Of a stretch of 42,414 nt of DNA, positions 1-10,864 are shown piece after piece. The stretch covers positions 1 through 42,414 of the forward strand of contig URYW01000007.1 in the NCBI GenBank assembly GCA_900552145.1, written 5' to 3'. The stretch's first letter is position 1. Every line of letters starts with the position of its first letter. The notes below the pieces were generated by a model, which saw only the letters and a program-made list of their open reading frames with translations, made no database searches and was not told the origin of the DNA. Source of the DNA: an uncultured Collinsella sp. (GTDB lineage Bacteria; Actinomycetota; Coriobacteriia; Coriobacteriales; Coriobacteriaceae). The position numbers and the translations under genes were made by a program.

Positions 1-111
1 CATCATCGCGGTCTACGGGGTCAAAGATATGGCACCGTGGGGACACATGTATGTCAATCCTGGTCTAACAGAGCCTTTTTTAATCCCCGTCCCAGAGAAA
101 TCATTATGCAT

Positions 112-160
112 AGAAAGTCATAATTATCATTTCGTAAACATTTCGATGAAATTAATGCCA
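112..160. promoter_or_regulatory. AT-rich operator-like segment upstream of carAB
   Basis: This is a locally AT-rich stretch in GC-rich surroundings. It contains the perfect palindrome ATAATTAT inside AAGTCATAATTATCATTT, which agrees with an 18-bp ARG box of the ArgR type at about 12 of 18 positions. carAB operons are commonly repressed by arginine, so an ArgR site is a reasonable guess, but the match is imperfect. A UP-element or plain promoter DNA are alternatives. Confidence 0.25.
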
Positions 161-177
161 TGGGGCATGCTTGCGGT

Positions 178-230
178 TACAATACCGCGAGGCCTAACTA
201 CACACCTTTAAGCCGGTCCTGTGAGACCGG
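178..230 (+). promoter_or_regulatory. Putative carAB -10 box and leader hairpin
   Basis: TACAAT at 178-183 matches the -10 form seen before several other genes here; no good -35 is visible. The implied transcript has a leader of about 50 nt. It contains a 6-bp hairpin (CCGGTC at 213-218 with GACCGG at 225-230) that ends one base before the Shine-Dalgarno AAGGAG (232-237), so it could affect ribosome access. The regulatory role is inferred. Confidence 0.35.
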
Positions 231-241
231 GAAGGAGAATT

Positions 242-1681
242 ATGGCGAACAACCATACCGCGGGCGCTGCCGCCCGCACCTTCGCGCCCAGCGAGCTTTG
301 CCAGCGCATGCTGGCCAAAACCAGCAAGGGCACCTGCGGTCCCTGCATCCTGTATCTTGAGGATGGGACCATTTTTTATGGACGTGCATGCGGCGCCGAG
401 GGCACCGCGACCGGCGAAGTCTGCTTCAACACCTCGCTCGAGGGCTACTTTGAGGTCATGACCGACCCGAGTTATGCCGGCCAAATCGTAACCATGACCT
501 ATCCGCAGATCGGCAACTACGGTATCGACGAGACCGACGTCCAGTCGGCCTTCCCCGGCGACGCCGTGCGCCCTGCGAGCGCTCCGGCCATGCGCGGCAT
601 GATCGTTCGCGACATGTGCGCCACGCCTTCTAACTGGCGCTCGGCCGTTAGCGTGCCGGAGTACCTGCGCGCTCACGGCATCGTCGCTATCGAGGGCGTC
701 GACACCCGCGCTCTGGTGCGCCATCTGCGCGACAATGGTTCCAAAATGGGCATTATCTCGACCGAGATCTTCGACGTCGACGAGCTTGCCGAGCGTCTGG
801 CCGCAGCGCCCACGCTGGTAGGCGAGAACCTGGTCAAGACCGTAAGCTGCCCCGCGCCTCACGAGTTTGTGGCCGCCGACCTGCCTGCCACGCATGACTT
901 TGCGCTTTCGGCTGCCGCTCCTGCCCGTCACAAAGTGGTCGCCTACGACTGCGGTGTGAAGCGCGGCATTCTGGAGGGCCTGGTGCGCGCCGGCTGCGAT
1001 CTTACCGTCGTGCCGTGGGATACGCCCGCGAGTGAGGTGCTCGACATGAATCCCGATGGCGTCTTTTTGTCCAACGGCCCCGGCGACCCCGACGCCGTGG
1101 TGGAGACCTACGAGCAGGTGCAGCAGCTGATCGGCAAGGTGCCGGTCTTTGGTATTTGTCTTGGTCACCAGATGATCAGCCTGGCCTGCGGCGCCCAGAT
1201 GGAAAAGCTTAAGTTCGGTCACCGCGGCGGCAACCAGCCGGTCATGAACCTGGTAAGCCGTCGCGTGGAGATCACCGCGCAAAACCATGGCTTTGGCCTG
1301 CTGTTCCCCAGCTTGGGCAAGCTTGTCCCCGAGCTTTCCGGCGGCGAGACCGAGCATGCGGCCGATGGAGATCTGCGCGTCTGGGTGCGCCGCGGAATCG
1401 CGCCGGTCGTGATGAACGAGCGCTTTGGCCGCATTCGCCTGACACATGTGAACCTCAACGACGGCACCGCCGAGGGCATCCAGCTGCTCGACGCCCCGTG
1501 CTTCTCGGTCCAGTACCACCCCGAGGCCTCGCCTGGCCCCACCGATGCCCACTATCTCTTTACCGCCTTTACGCGACTCATGGACGGCGAGGAGAACTAC
1601 CTGGACATCGACACCGCGAAGGACCGCCTGGCTGGCTGGAACTTTGCTGAGTCCGAGACCGCTGAGACCGAGGAGAACTAA
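242..1681 (+). CDS. carA: Carbamoyl-phosphate synthase small (glutaminase) subunit
   Basis: Releases ammonia from glutamine and channels it to CarB for carbamoyl phosphate, feeding pyrimidine and arginine synthesis in the cytoplasm. The N-terminal CPSase small-chain domain has LEDGTIFYG and NTSLEGYFEVMTDPSYAGQ. The class I glutamine amidotransferase domain has the nucleophile in FGICLGHQ (about C306) and the His/Glu pair in YHPEASPGP (about H426 and E428). At 479 residues it is about 100 longer than usual. There is an N-terminal extension of about 40 residues and an insertion of roughly 35-45 residues after NHGF (about residues 352-399), before LTHVNLNDG. ATG 242 is chosen because AAGGAG lies 4 nt upstream; an in-frame GTG at 221 has no such site. 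The stop lies one base before the carB ATG, so the two are an operon. Confidence 0.97.
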   Translation: MANNHTAGAAARTFAPSELCQRMLAKTSKGTCGPCILYLEDGTIFYGRACGAEGTATGEVCFNTSLEGYFEVMTDPSYAGQIVTMTYPQIGNYGIDETDVQSAFPGDAVRPASAPAMRGMIVRDMCATPSNWRSAVSVPEYLRAHGIVAIEGVDTRALVRHLRDNGSKMGIISTEIFDVDELAERLAAAPTLVGENLVKTVSCPAPHEFVAADLPATHDFALSAAAPARHKVVAYDCGVKRGILEGLVRAGCDLTVVPWDTPASEVLDMNPDGVFLSNGPGDPDAVVETYEQVQQLIGKVPVFGICLGHQMISLACGAQMEKLKFGHRGGNQPVMNLVSRRVEITAQNHGFGLLFPSLGKLVPELSGGETEHAADGDLRVWVRRGIAPVVMNERFGRIRLTHVNLNDGTAEGIQLLDAPCFSVQYHPEASPGPTDAHYLFTAFTRLMDGEENYLDIDTAKDRLAGWNFAESETAETEEN

Positions 1682-1682
1682 C

Positions 1683-4997
<3,315 letters not shown>

Positions 4998-5009
4998 TGT
5001 GACCTGTCC

Positions 5010-5098
5010 GGCCGGGACGGAGGGGGCCGAGTTTCCCCCTTCGCTCCGGCTGCAAGCAGAGTCGCTCAGGAGGAAACTCGGCCCCTCCCGCCCCGGCC
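5010..5098. repeat. Long hairpin element A, conserved-loop family
   Basis: Two arms of about 30 bases (starting GGCCGGGACGGAGGGGGCCG) are about 26/30 complementary and enclose a loop of about 30 bases. The reverse complement of the loop reads CTGAGCGACT, a mini-hairpin CTGC-TT-GCAG, then GGAGCGAA. Element B at 5250-5354 has nearly the same loop in the opposite strand orientation but unrelated arms. It lies 12 bases after the carB stop, so it may also end that transcript, although no T-tract follows. Confidence 0.75.
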
Positions 5099-5172
5099 TG
5101 CGGTGACTTGGCTGCACCGTGTGCTGCCGAAGGGGGCTTTGCGCGATGACTAGGGCTGAATAAAAAGTGAGT

Positions 5173-5208
5173 GTGGGATCCGCCGTTCGTTCGAACGGCG
5201 GATCCCAC
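5173..5208. repeat. Perfect 17-bp-arm hairpin
   Basis: GTGGGATCCGCCGTTCG at 5173-5189 and its exact reverse complement at 5192-5208 are separated by TT. On the minus strand an imperfect T-tract follows after several bases; on the plus strand there is none. It could be a weak terminator or another dispersed palindrome of the kind found in the other gaps. Confidence 0.7.
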
Positions 5209-5249
5209 GTTAATATTTCAGCCAACGTACGTCATGGCAATCCCCGGTA

Positions 5250-5354
5250 GGTCCCCGGGTGCCCCGCGGCGGGCTGGGTTTATTGTCTGAGCGACTTTGC
5301 GAAGCAAGGGGAGCGAAGATAAAAACCCAGCCCGCCGCGGGGCACCCGGGGACC
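5250..5354. repeat. Long hairpin element B, conserved-loop family
   Basis: Perfect 32-bp arms (5250-5281 and 5323-5354; left arm starts GGTCCCCGGGTGCCCCGCGG) enclose a 41-base loop containing CTGAGCGACT, TTTGC-GAA-GCAA, and GGGAGCGAAG. The loop is nearly the same as that of element A read on the other strand, while the arms differ entirely. It ends about 18 bp before the likely purE -10 box. Confidence 0.8.
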
Positions 5355-5371
5355 GCAGGGACGGGAGCAGC

Positions 5372-5377
5372 TATACT
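5372..5377 (+). promoter_or_regulatory. Putative purE -10 box (TATACT)
   Basis: TATACT lies 64 bases before the purE start, just after hairpin element B. No convincing -35 hexamer lies at the correct distance. The position within a gap that opens a new transcription unit supports it. Confidence 0.35.
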
Positions 5378-5440
5378 ACTCTCAGTAGTTAAGGGTCGCG
5401 GATTGGCCGCGTCACCGCTCTCAACAGGAGGTCTTTGTTT

Positions 5441-5905
5441 ATGGCAGATCAAAAGCCGGTTGTCGGGATCATCATGGGCTCCAAGTCCGATCTGGGCGTT
5501 ATGGAAGGTTGTACCGCCGAGCTCGAGGCGCTCGGTGTGCCCTATGAGCTCGTCATTGCGAGCGCACACCGCACGCCGGCGAAGGTCCACGAGTGGGCTT
5601 CGACTGCTGCCGATCGCGGTATCAAAGTGGTTATCGCCGCCGCTGGCAAGGCCGCTCACCTGGGTGGTGTCGTGGCTGCCTTTACGCCGCTGCCGGTTAT
5701 CGGCGTGCCTATGAAGACGAGTGACCTGGGCGGTATGGATTCGCTGCTGTCGATGGTGCAGATGCCTTCGGGTGTGCCTGTGGCCTGCGTTGCCATCAAC
5801 GGCGCCAAGAACGCCGCCATCTACGCCACGCAGATTCTAGGCGCTTGCGACCCCGAGTACCGCAAGGTTATCGAGAAGATGAAGCAGGAGATGGCCGACG
5901 CCTAG
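5441..5905 (+). CDS. purE: 5-(carboxyamino)imidazole ribonucleotide mutase (PurE)
   Basis: Acts at the AIR carboxylation step of de novo purine synthesis. The 154-residue protein has the PurE fold motifs in order: IIMGSKSDLGVMEG, IASAHRTP, AAAGKAAHLGGVVAAFTPLPVIGVPM and DSLLSMVQMPSGVPVACVAING. No purK is present in the window, so whether this is a class I mutase (needing PurK) or a class II AIR carboxylase cannot be settled here. ATG 5441 is chosen because AGGAGG lies 9 nt upstream; a TTG six bases earlier is too close to the ribosome site. The sortase gene follows after 35 nt with its own ribosome site. Confidence 0.95.
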   Translation: MADQKPVVGIIMGSKSDLGVMEGCTAELEALGVPYELVIASAHRTPAKVHEWASTAADRGIKVVIAAAGKAAHLGGVVAAFTPLPVIGVPMKTSDLGGMDSLLSMVQMPSGVPVACVAINGAKNAAIYATQILGACDPEYRKVIEKMKQEMADA

Positions 5906-5940
5906 GCGTTCCGCCGTTTCACCGCAGTATAAGGAGAGCC

Positions 5941-6939
5941 ATGTCCGACTATCAGGGAAAACGATTCAAGGCTTCTCAGATTCCCGATCCGTCGAAGCCG
6001 GGTGCTGCCCATGCGGCGCAGCAGGGTCGGACATCCTCTCCTCAGCAGCCGCGCGCGCCGCGCCCCGTGACACCGGCGACGCATCGTCGGCAGGACGCGC
6101 CGGCCGCATATCGACCTTCATCTTATAGCACCGCTAAGAAGCCGCCCCGGTCTTCATCGCATGCCACGCCGTCGGATTACACCGAGCCGCCGCGTAAAAA
6201 GCGCCGTTCCATTATTCCCATTCTGCTCATCATCATCGGCATCGGTCTGATTGTTGCCGCCGCTGCCATCTTTATCAACGCCCAGATTGGCTACAAGCAA
6301 GCGAGCGAGTCGTATCAAAAGATCGAAAAACAATATGTGAGCGACAAGGACGCCAGCGGCGTGCCGACTATCGACTTCGATGCGCTTGCTCAGACAAACC
6401 CTGAGATTGTGGGTTGGATTTATGTGCCGGGAACCAACATCAACTATCCCGTGGTGCAGACCAACAACAACTCCAAATACCTCAACACGCTGTTCGACGG
6501 TACGGCCAATGCATCGGGTGCGATCTTCTTGGACAGCGACGATACCGCGCCGGGAATGGTTGACCAGCAGACCACGATCTACGGCCACCACATGAACGAC
6601 GGATCGATGTTCAATGTGATCTCGGACACGACCGATCAGGCGACGTTCGACAGCATAGAGTACGTGTATTACATCACGCGCGACGCCACCTATAAACTGC
6701 GACCACTGGCGACAAAAGTTGTCGAGGACACGTATGCCAAGGCGCGCACGACCAATTTTGAGGGCGACGACGGGCTCAAGAACTACCTGTCCGAGATGCT
6801 CGACGGTGCCTCTGCCGTGGCGAGCGATGCCACCGATCGTGCCGCTTCGGCAACCAAGGTCGTAACGCTTGTGACCTGTCGTTCGTTATCGCTGAGCAAC
6901 ACGCGTGCCGTCATGGTGCTCACGCCGGTCGAGGAATAA
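5941..6939 (+). CDS. Class B sortase, membrane-anchored
   Basis: A cysteine transpeptidase that attaches proteins to the cell wall or assembles pili. The first ~80 residues are hydrophilic, basic and rich in Pro/Ser/Ala, presumably cytoplasmic and disordered. A single membrane helix follows (SIIPILLIIIGIGLIVAAAA), then the sortase domain. The catalytic residues are visible: His in IYGHHMNDGSMF (about H216), Cys in TLVTC (about C313) and Arg in NTRAVMV (about R322). The YGHxM..GSMF and TLxTC forms indicate class B. At 332 residues it is longer than typical class B enzymes because of the N-terminal tail. ATG 5941 has AAGGAG upstream. No LPXTG-type substrate gene lies nearby, so it may serve as the general or housekeeping sortase. 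Confidence 0.9.
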   Translation: MSDYQGKRFKASQIPDPSKPGAAHAAQQGRTSSPQQPRAPRPVTPATHRRQDAPAAYRPSSYSTAKKPPRSSSHATPSDYTEPPRKKRRSIIPILLIIIGIGLIVAAAAIFINAQIGYKQASESYQKIEKQYVSDKDASGVPTIDFDALAQTNPEIVGWIYVPGTNINYPVVQTNNNSKYLNTLFDGTANASGAIFLDSDDTAPGMVDQQTTIYGHHMNDGSMFNVISDTTDQATFDSIEYVYYITRDATYKLRPLATKVVEDTYAKARTTNFEGDDGLKNYLSEMLDGASAVASDATDRAASATKVVTLVTCRSLSLSNTRAVMVLTPVEE

Positions 6940-7005
6940 GTTGTTCGAGAGTAGCTAAAAAGCCCCGTTCCAAATTGGCTACTCGACGACGGTAAGGGAG
7001 AAATG

Positions 7006-7422
7006 ATGCTCGAGAATGGCAAAACGATGCCTTCGGTTGATGCTTGGCTGCGCGAGGCCAAGGCCGATTCGTCGGCACCTGCGTGCGGTATGTATCTGAC
7101 GCATAACGGTGTGGTGCGCGCGACGCCCAAGGCCGAGGCGCGCGGTGTCGAGACCGATGGCGTGGCGCCGGGCCACAAGGTGGGCGGCATGGTGTTCGGC
7201 TACGACGCCAGCAAGGTGCAGGCTGCTATCGAGGCCACGCGCGCGATGCCGGGTATCGGCTATGTGCGCGTGTGGCTGGCAAGCGGCGAGCTTTCCGTGG
7301 GCGACGACATCATGCTCGTGCTCATCGGCGGGGACATTCGCCCGCACGTGGTCGATGCGCTGCAGGCGCTCGTTGGCACCATCAAGAACGAATGCGTAAG
7401 TGAGGTCGAGCGCGAGGCATAG
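7006..7422 (+). CDS. MoaE-like protein, probably not a molybdopterin synthase
   Basis: A 138-residue soluble protein. The pattern THNGVVR, a central helix, VWLASGELSVGDDIMLVLIGG, and a final helix VVDALQALVGTIKNE recalls MoaE, the large subunit of molybdopterin synthase. In MoaE this second strand reads HRxGxLxVG and the C-terminus carries the catalytic lysine motif PIWKKE. Here the HR pair is replaced by WLAS and the KKE motif is absent. No other molybdenum cofactor genes are in the window. The function is therefore unknown. ATG 7006 is preferred over ATG 7003 because GGGAG ends 5 nt before it. A strong bidirectional terminator follows. Confidence 0.55.
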   Translation: MLENGKTMPSVDAWLREAKADSSAPACGMYLTHNGVVRATPKAEARGVETDGVAPGHKVGGMVFGYDASKVQAAIEATRAMPGIGYVRVWLASGELSVGDDIMLVLIGGDIRPHVVDALQALVGTIKNECVSEVEREA

Positions 7423-7452
7423 AGGCTTGCGTCGATAGAAGGATCGTTTATA

Positions 7453-7491
7453 AAAATGCCCGCCGGCACGTGTGATACCGGCGGGCATTTT
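7453..7491. terminator. Bidirectional intrinsic terminator
   Basis: A perfect 14-bp stem (AAAATGCCCGCCGG at 7453-7466 with its complement at 7478-7491) encloses an 11-base loop. A/T runs flank both sides. It sits between convergent genes, the MoaE-like gene on plus and the membrane-protein gene on minus, and can serve both. Confidence 0.85.
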
Positions 7492-7512
7492 GCGTTTTGG
7501 GCGCGGTTGGCG

Positions 7513-8742
7513 CTACACGCGCGTCGCATCCTTGGGGCTCATGGTCATGCTCTGGAAGCGATTCTCCATAAAGTCATTATCGAAGTACTTGCCGTAGAAC
7601 TGCGCAACGGGAATATCCGGTTCCGTGCCGTTGACGCGCTGATACCAATAATCGAGCGACTGCAGCGTCATAACGCCATCGACCAGCATAATGATGGTGA
7701 AGATGACGGTAGCGGAGTAGCGGCTCTTCCACGGAATCATGTTGATGAGCTTGAGCAGCCTCGGCAGCAGCAGCTTGATCCAGATGAGGCCACCCAGGCC
7801 CCACAGGCAGGCGAAGCCCGTGCAGGTACGTCCGCCGGTAAGGACGGCGAGCGGATCGGGCATGCCAAAGAGCTTCATATGCGAGTAGCTCCACGAGACC
7901 ACGCCAAACGAGGTCTGCATAAACCAGCCCACGAACACCTCAAAGCTTGCACCGAGCAGCGCACTCACCAAAAAGATAATGATGGGGTTCTTTTTATAGA
8001 AGCGGTTGAGCACCATGGTCATAAGCACGGCGCCAAATCCGTAGATGGGGCTGAAGGGGCCAAACAGCATGCCGGCGCGGTTCTGGTAGACGCCCGGGTC
8101 GTCGACCGTCATGTGCCAGATGTCCTCGGCGATCAGGCCGAGTATGCAGCAGACAAAGAATACCCAGAACAGGTTGAAGTAGTTGAGCTTGATGTAGCCT
8201 TCGCCGGTTTCATCGCGCCCGAGCATGCCCTCGGCGGCGGCGTCGCGATCGAGCATTTCCTGCAGGCGGCGCTGCAGCTCGCGCTCTTGGCGCAGCGTGG
8301 GGTCGACGGTGGCCGAAAGCGCGACGAGGATGCCGAGCTGGATAGCAGGGCGCAGCAAGAAGGGCCCGATACCCTGGAGCATCACGTCGACCAAAAGCTC
8401 GACGACGGTAAACGCGATAAGGATGTAGGACAGGCGAGCGGCGTTGCGGCGCTGGTTTTTGATAAGGTCCAGGCCAAAGATAATCAGGATGACGGCGCTT
8501 GCCGCAGAGAGCATGATGCCGGCGACGATAAGGCCGACCGCGACGAGCGTGTTGTCGCCGAGCTTGGCGGCGGCGTTGCCGTTGATGAGCGCGGTGATGA
8601 CCTGCCACATAAAGGCGCCGACCGAGGGGAGCGTGCCCACGCCGGACAGGATGCACAGGGCGGCGTATACCTTAATGATGAGGGGGATCTTCTTGACCTC
8701 CGTGGCGCTGGGGACGCTGGGGTCGAGCTCGTTTCGATCCAT
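7513..8742 (-). CDS. Polytopic membrane protein, putative ABC-transporter type IV (CmpB-like)
   Basis: A 409-residue membrane protein with about four hydrophobic segments in the N-terminal half, a charged cytoplasmic stretch (QERELQRRLQEMLDRDAAAEG), then more membrane segments. The C-terminal half has the hallmarks of the putative ABC-transporter type IV (CmpB) family: a GLIAEDIW entry, NRAGMLFGPFSPIYGFGA, then a second conserved block ending in TGFACLWGLGGLIW. Despite the family name no transport function is established, and no ATPase gene is adjacent. ATG 8742 is chosen because GAAAGG lies 8 nt upstream; the longer frame has a start without such a site. It is transcribed toward the MoaE-like gene and away from purF. 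Confidence 0.75.
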   Translation of the reverse strand: MDRNELDPSVPSATEVKKIPLIIKVYAALCILSGVGTLPSVGAFMWQVITALINGNAAAKLGDNTLVAVGLIVAGIMLSAASAVILIIFGLDLIKNQRRNAARLSYILIAFTVVELLVDVMLQGIGPFLLRPAIQLGILVALSATVDPTLRQERELQRRLQEMLDRDAAAEGMLGRDETGEGYIKLNYFNLFWVFFVCCILGLIAEDIWHMTVDDPGVYQNRAGMLFGPFSPIYGFGAVLMTMVLNRFYKKNPIIIFLVSALLGASFEVFVGWFMQTSFGVVSWSYSHMKLFGMPDPLAVLTGGRTCTGFACLWGLGGLIWIKLLLPRLLKLINMIPWKSRYSATVIFTIIMLVDGVMTLQSLDYWYQRVNGTEPDIPVAQFYGKYFDNDFMENRFQSMTMSPKDATRV

Positions 8743-9036
8743 ACATAACCTTTCTCGTTTTGCTGTAGGTACAAGGATACGCCGCCGACCTGCCAAAAGA
8801 CAGGACGAACGTCCCAATTGCAACAATGCAAGCCCCAACGGCGGGCGAGGCGCGTCGCAACGGAAACATGCGGGATCGTCGACCCCGAGGCGGTTGCCCA
8901 ATAAAATGTTTGGCTGCAAAACGGATTATAAGCTCGGTGGGCTTTTAAAAAGCGCTGTTCATGCGCGGGAGTGCTTGTCTTGCCGTGCGTATAATAGGGC
9001 AGGTAACGCCAAATAACGAGGCTCTGAGGGGATGCC
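8743..9036. promoter_or_regulatory. Divergent promoter region with purF -10 box
   Basis: This 294-bp gap separates the divergently transcribed membrane-protein gene and purF. On plus, TATAAT at 8990-8995 is a good -10 box for purF, about 42 bases before its ATG; no clear -35 lies 17 bases upstream. A T-rich stretch (8900-8950) precedes it. No riboswitch-like fold or operator was recognised. Confidence 0.5.
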
Positions 9037-10707
9037 ATGTCTCAAGAAACCATCCACGCGGCCGAGCGCGCCGCGGGACAGGTGAAGACCATGTCGACGT
9101 ATGATCCGGACTCCGACCAGCTGCATGAGGAATGCGGCATTTTTGGTGTGTGGGCACCCGATCGCGATGTGGCTCGACTGACGTACTTTGGTCTGCGCGC
9201 GCTGCAGCATCGCGGCCAGGAATCGGCGGGAATCGCCGTGGGTGATGGCGGCACGGTTATGGTTCGCAAAGACCTGGGACTGCTCGATCGCGTGTTCTCC
9301 AACGCCGACCTGTCGACGCTCTCCGGCCAGCTGGCCGTGGGCCACGTGCGCTATGGCACCGCCGGCGCCAAGAGCTGGGAAGCCTCTCAGCCGCACCTCT
9401 CCACCATCAACAGCGTCATTATCGCGCTCGCGCACAACGGTACTCTGGTCAACACCGACGAGCTGCGCCGCCAGCTGATCGAGCTGGGCGTGCCGTTCCT
9501 CTCCAATTCGGATTCCGAGGTCGCGACCAAGCTTATCGGCTACTTTACTCAGCGTACGGGCCACCTGCGCGAGGGCATTCGCAAGACCATGGAGCTCGTG
9601 CGCGGCGGCTACGCCATGACGCTCATCAACGAGCAGGCGCTCTACGCATTCCGCGATCCGCACGGCATTCGCCCGCTCGTGCTGGGCAAGCTGGTGGACG
9701 AGGGTTTGGACCAGGCCGATGCCGCATCCGTTTCGCAGCTGCCGTCGCAGGACGGCGCCGCGACGGTCGACTCCGCCGTCCATGTCACGCGCGCCGGCGG
9801 CTGGGTCGTTGCCTCCGAGACCTGCGCACTCGACATCGTGGGTGCCGAGTACGTCCGTGACGTCCGTCCCGGCGAGATCTTGCGCATCAGCGCCGAGGGT
9901 CTGGTATCCGAGCAGGGCGTGCCTGCAGCCGAAGAGCCCGCCAACTGCATCTTTGAGCAGGTCTACTTCGCCCGTCCCGACTCCATCATGAACGGCAAGA
10001 GCGTCTATGCCTGCCGTTACGACATGGGCCGTCAGCTGGCGCACGAGGAGCCCGTCGAGGCCGACCTGGTCATCGGCGTGCCCGACTCCGGCCTGCCGCC
10101 CGCGGAGGGGTATTCGCACGAGAGCGGTATTCCCTTTGGCGAGGGCCTCATCAAGAACCGCTACGTGGGTCGTACGTTTATCGAGCCTACGCAGGAGTTG
10201 CGCGCCATGGGCGTGCGCATGAAACTCAACCCGCTGCGCGACAACATCGAGGGCAAGCGCCTGGTCGTCATCGACGACTCCATCGTGCGCGGCACCACCA
10301 TGGTGCAGCTCGTCAAGATGCTGCGCAACGCTGGTGCCAAGGAGATTCACATCCGCATCAACTCGCCCGAGGTCATCTGGCCGTGCTTCTACGGCATCGA
10401 TACCGACGTGCAGTCGCAGCTTATCAGCGCCAACAAGACGGTCGACGAAATTTGCGAGTATATCGGCGCCGATTCGCTGGCCTTCCTTTCGGTCGAGGGC
10501 CTGCTGAAGGTCATGCCCAAGGGCGGCTACTGCGATGCGTGCTTTACCGGCCGCTACCCCGTGGCGATTCCCGAGAGCTTTGGCCGCGATAAGTTTATGG
10601 AGGGCTTTAAGCCCCGCAACCTGGATAAGCCGCTGCACTTTGACGACGACGCCGTGGTCGAGAAATACGACGACCGCAGCTGGGAAGAGGAGCACGGCGA
10701 GGCCTAA
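9037..10707 (+). CDS. purF: Amidophosphoribosyltransferase (PurF)
   Basis: First committed step of purine synthesis: PRPP plus glutamine gives phosphoribosylamine. The N-terminal Ntn glutaminase domain begins at the nucleophile Cys in HEECGIFGVW (C33), so a 32-residue propeptide would be removed. The phosphoribosyltransferase domain carries the PRPP-binding motif VVIDDSIVRGTT. Cysteines in ETCALDIV, VIWPCFYGID and YCDACFTG match the four ligands of the Fe4S4 cluster found in the Bacillus-type enzyme, suggesting an oxygen-sensitive form. The length is 556 residues. ATG 9037 has GAGGGG 5 nt upstream. An insertion around residues 225-245 (LVDEGLDQADAASVSQLPS) is longer than in many homologues. 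purM follows after a 157-bp gap with hairpins. Confidence 0.97.
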   Translation: MSQETIHAAERAAGQVKTMSTYDPDSDQLHEECGIFGVWAPDRDVARLTYFGLRALQHRGQESAGIAVGDGGTVMVRKDLGLLDRVFSNADLSTLSGQLAVGHVRYGTAGAKSWEASQPHLSTINSVIIALAHNGTLVNTDELRRQLIELGVPFLSNSDSEVATKLIGYFTQRTGHLREGIRKTMELVRGGYAMTLINEQALYAFRDPHGIRPLVLGKLVDEGLDQADAASVSQLPSQDGAATVDSAVHVTRAGGWVVASETCALDIVGAEYVRDVRPGEILRISAEGLVSEQGVPAAEEPANCIFEQVYFARPDSIMNGKSVYACRYDMGRQLAHEEPVEADLVIGVPDSGLPPAEGYSHESGIPFGEGLIKNRYVGRTFIEPTQELRAMGVRMKLNPLRDNIEGKRLVVIDDSIVRGTTMVQLVKMLRNAGAKEIHIRINSPEVIWPCFYGIDTDVQSQLISANKTVDEICEYIGADSLAFLSVEGLLKVMPKGGYCDACFTGRYPVAIPESFGRDKFMEGFKPRNLDKPLHFDDDAVVEKYDDRSWEEEHGEA

Positions 10708-10708
10708 A

Positions 10709-10743
10709 GCCTGCCATGTAGGGACAGGTTTATTCTGGTAGGT
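10709..10743. repeat. GGGACAG-TTTATT-GGYAGGT hairpin, copy 1
   Basis: GCCTGCCA pairs, with two G-T pairs, to TGGTAGGT around a loop containing GGGACAGGTTTATTC. The same layout and loop recur at 21730-21764 and, reversed, at 21893-21929. It starts almost directly after the purF stop. Confidence 0.55.
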
Positions 10744-10769
10744 TTTACCTGCTGTTTTGTTGATATGAC

Positions 10770-10794
10770 GGCGTGTGCTGTTATGGCACACGCC
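10770..10794 (+). terminator. Hairpin between purF and purM
   Basis: A GCGTGTGC/GCACACGC stem with outer bases CG...CG, and a 6-7 base loop. No T-run follows, so it may be an attenuator, a processing site or a weak terminator rather than a strong one. Confidence 0.4.
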
Positions 10795-10864
10795 GAAATG
10801 AACGCAACTATGAGCACCGTTTGGCGCCCGCGCGGCGCCACGGTAGTGGGAGAGGAAGGCTCAG

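Noticed and set aside
29..211. A 60-codon frame before carA as a leader peptide gene
   Set aside because: It lacks a ribosome site and a run of Arg or pyrimidine-related codons, and it overlaps the likely promoter.
5004..5360. A CRISPR array in the carB-purE gap
   Set aside because: The repeats are inverted stems, not regularly spaced direct repeats with unique spacers, and there are no cas genes.
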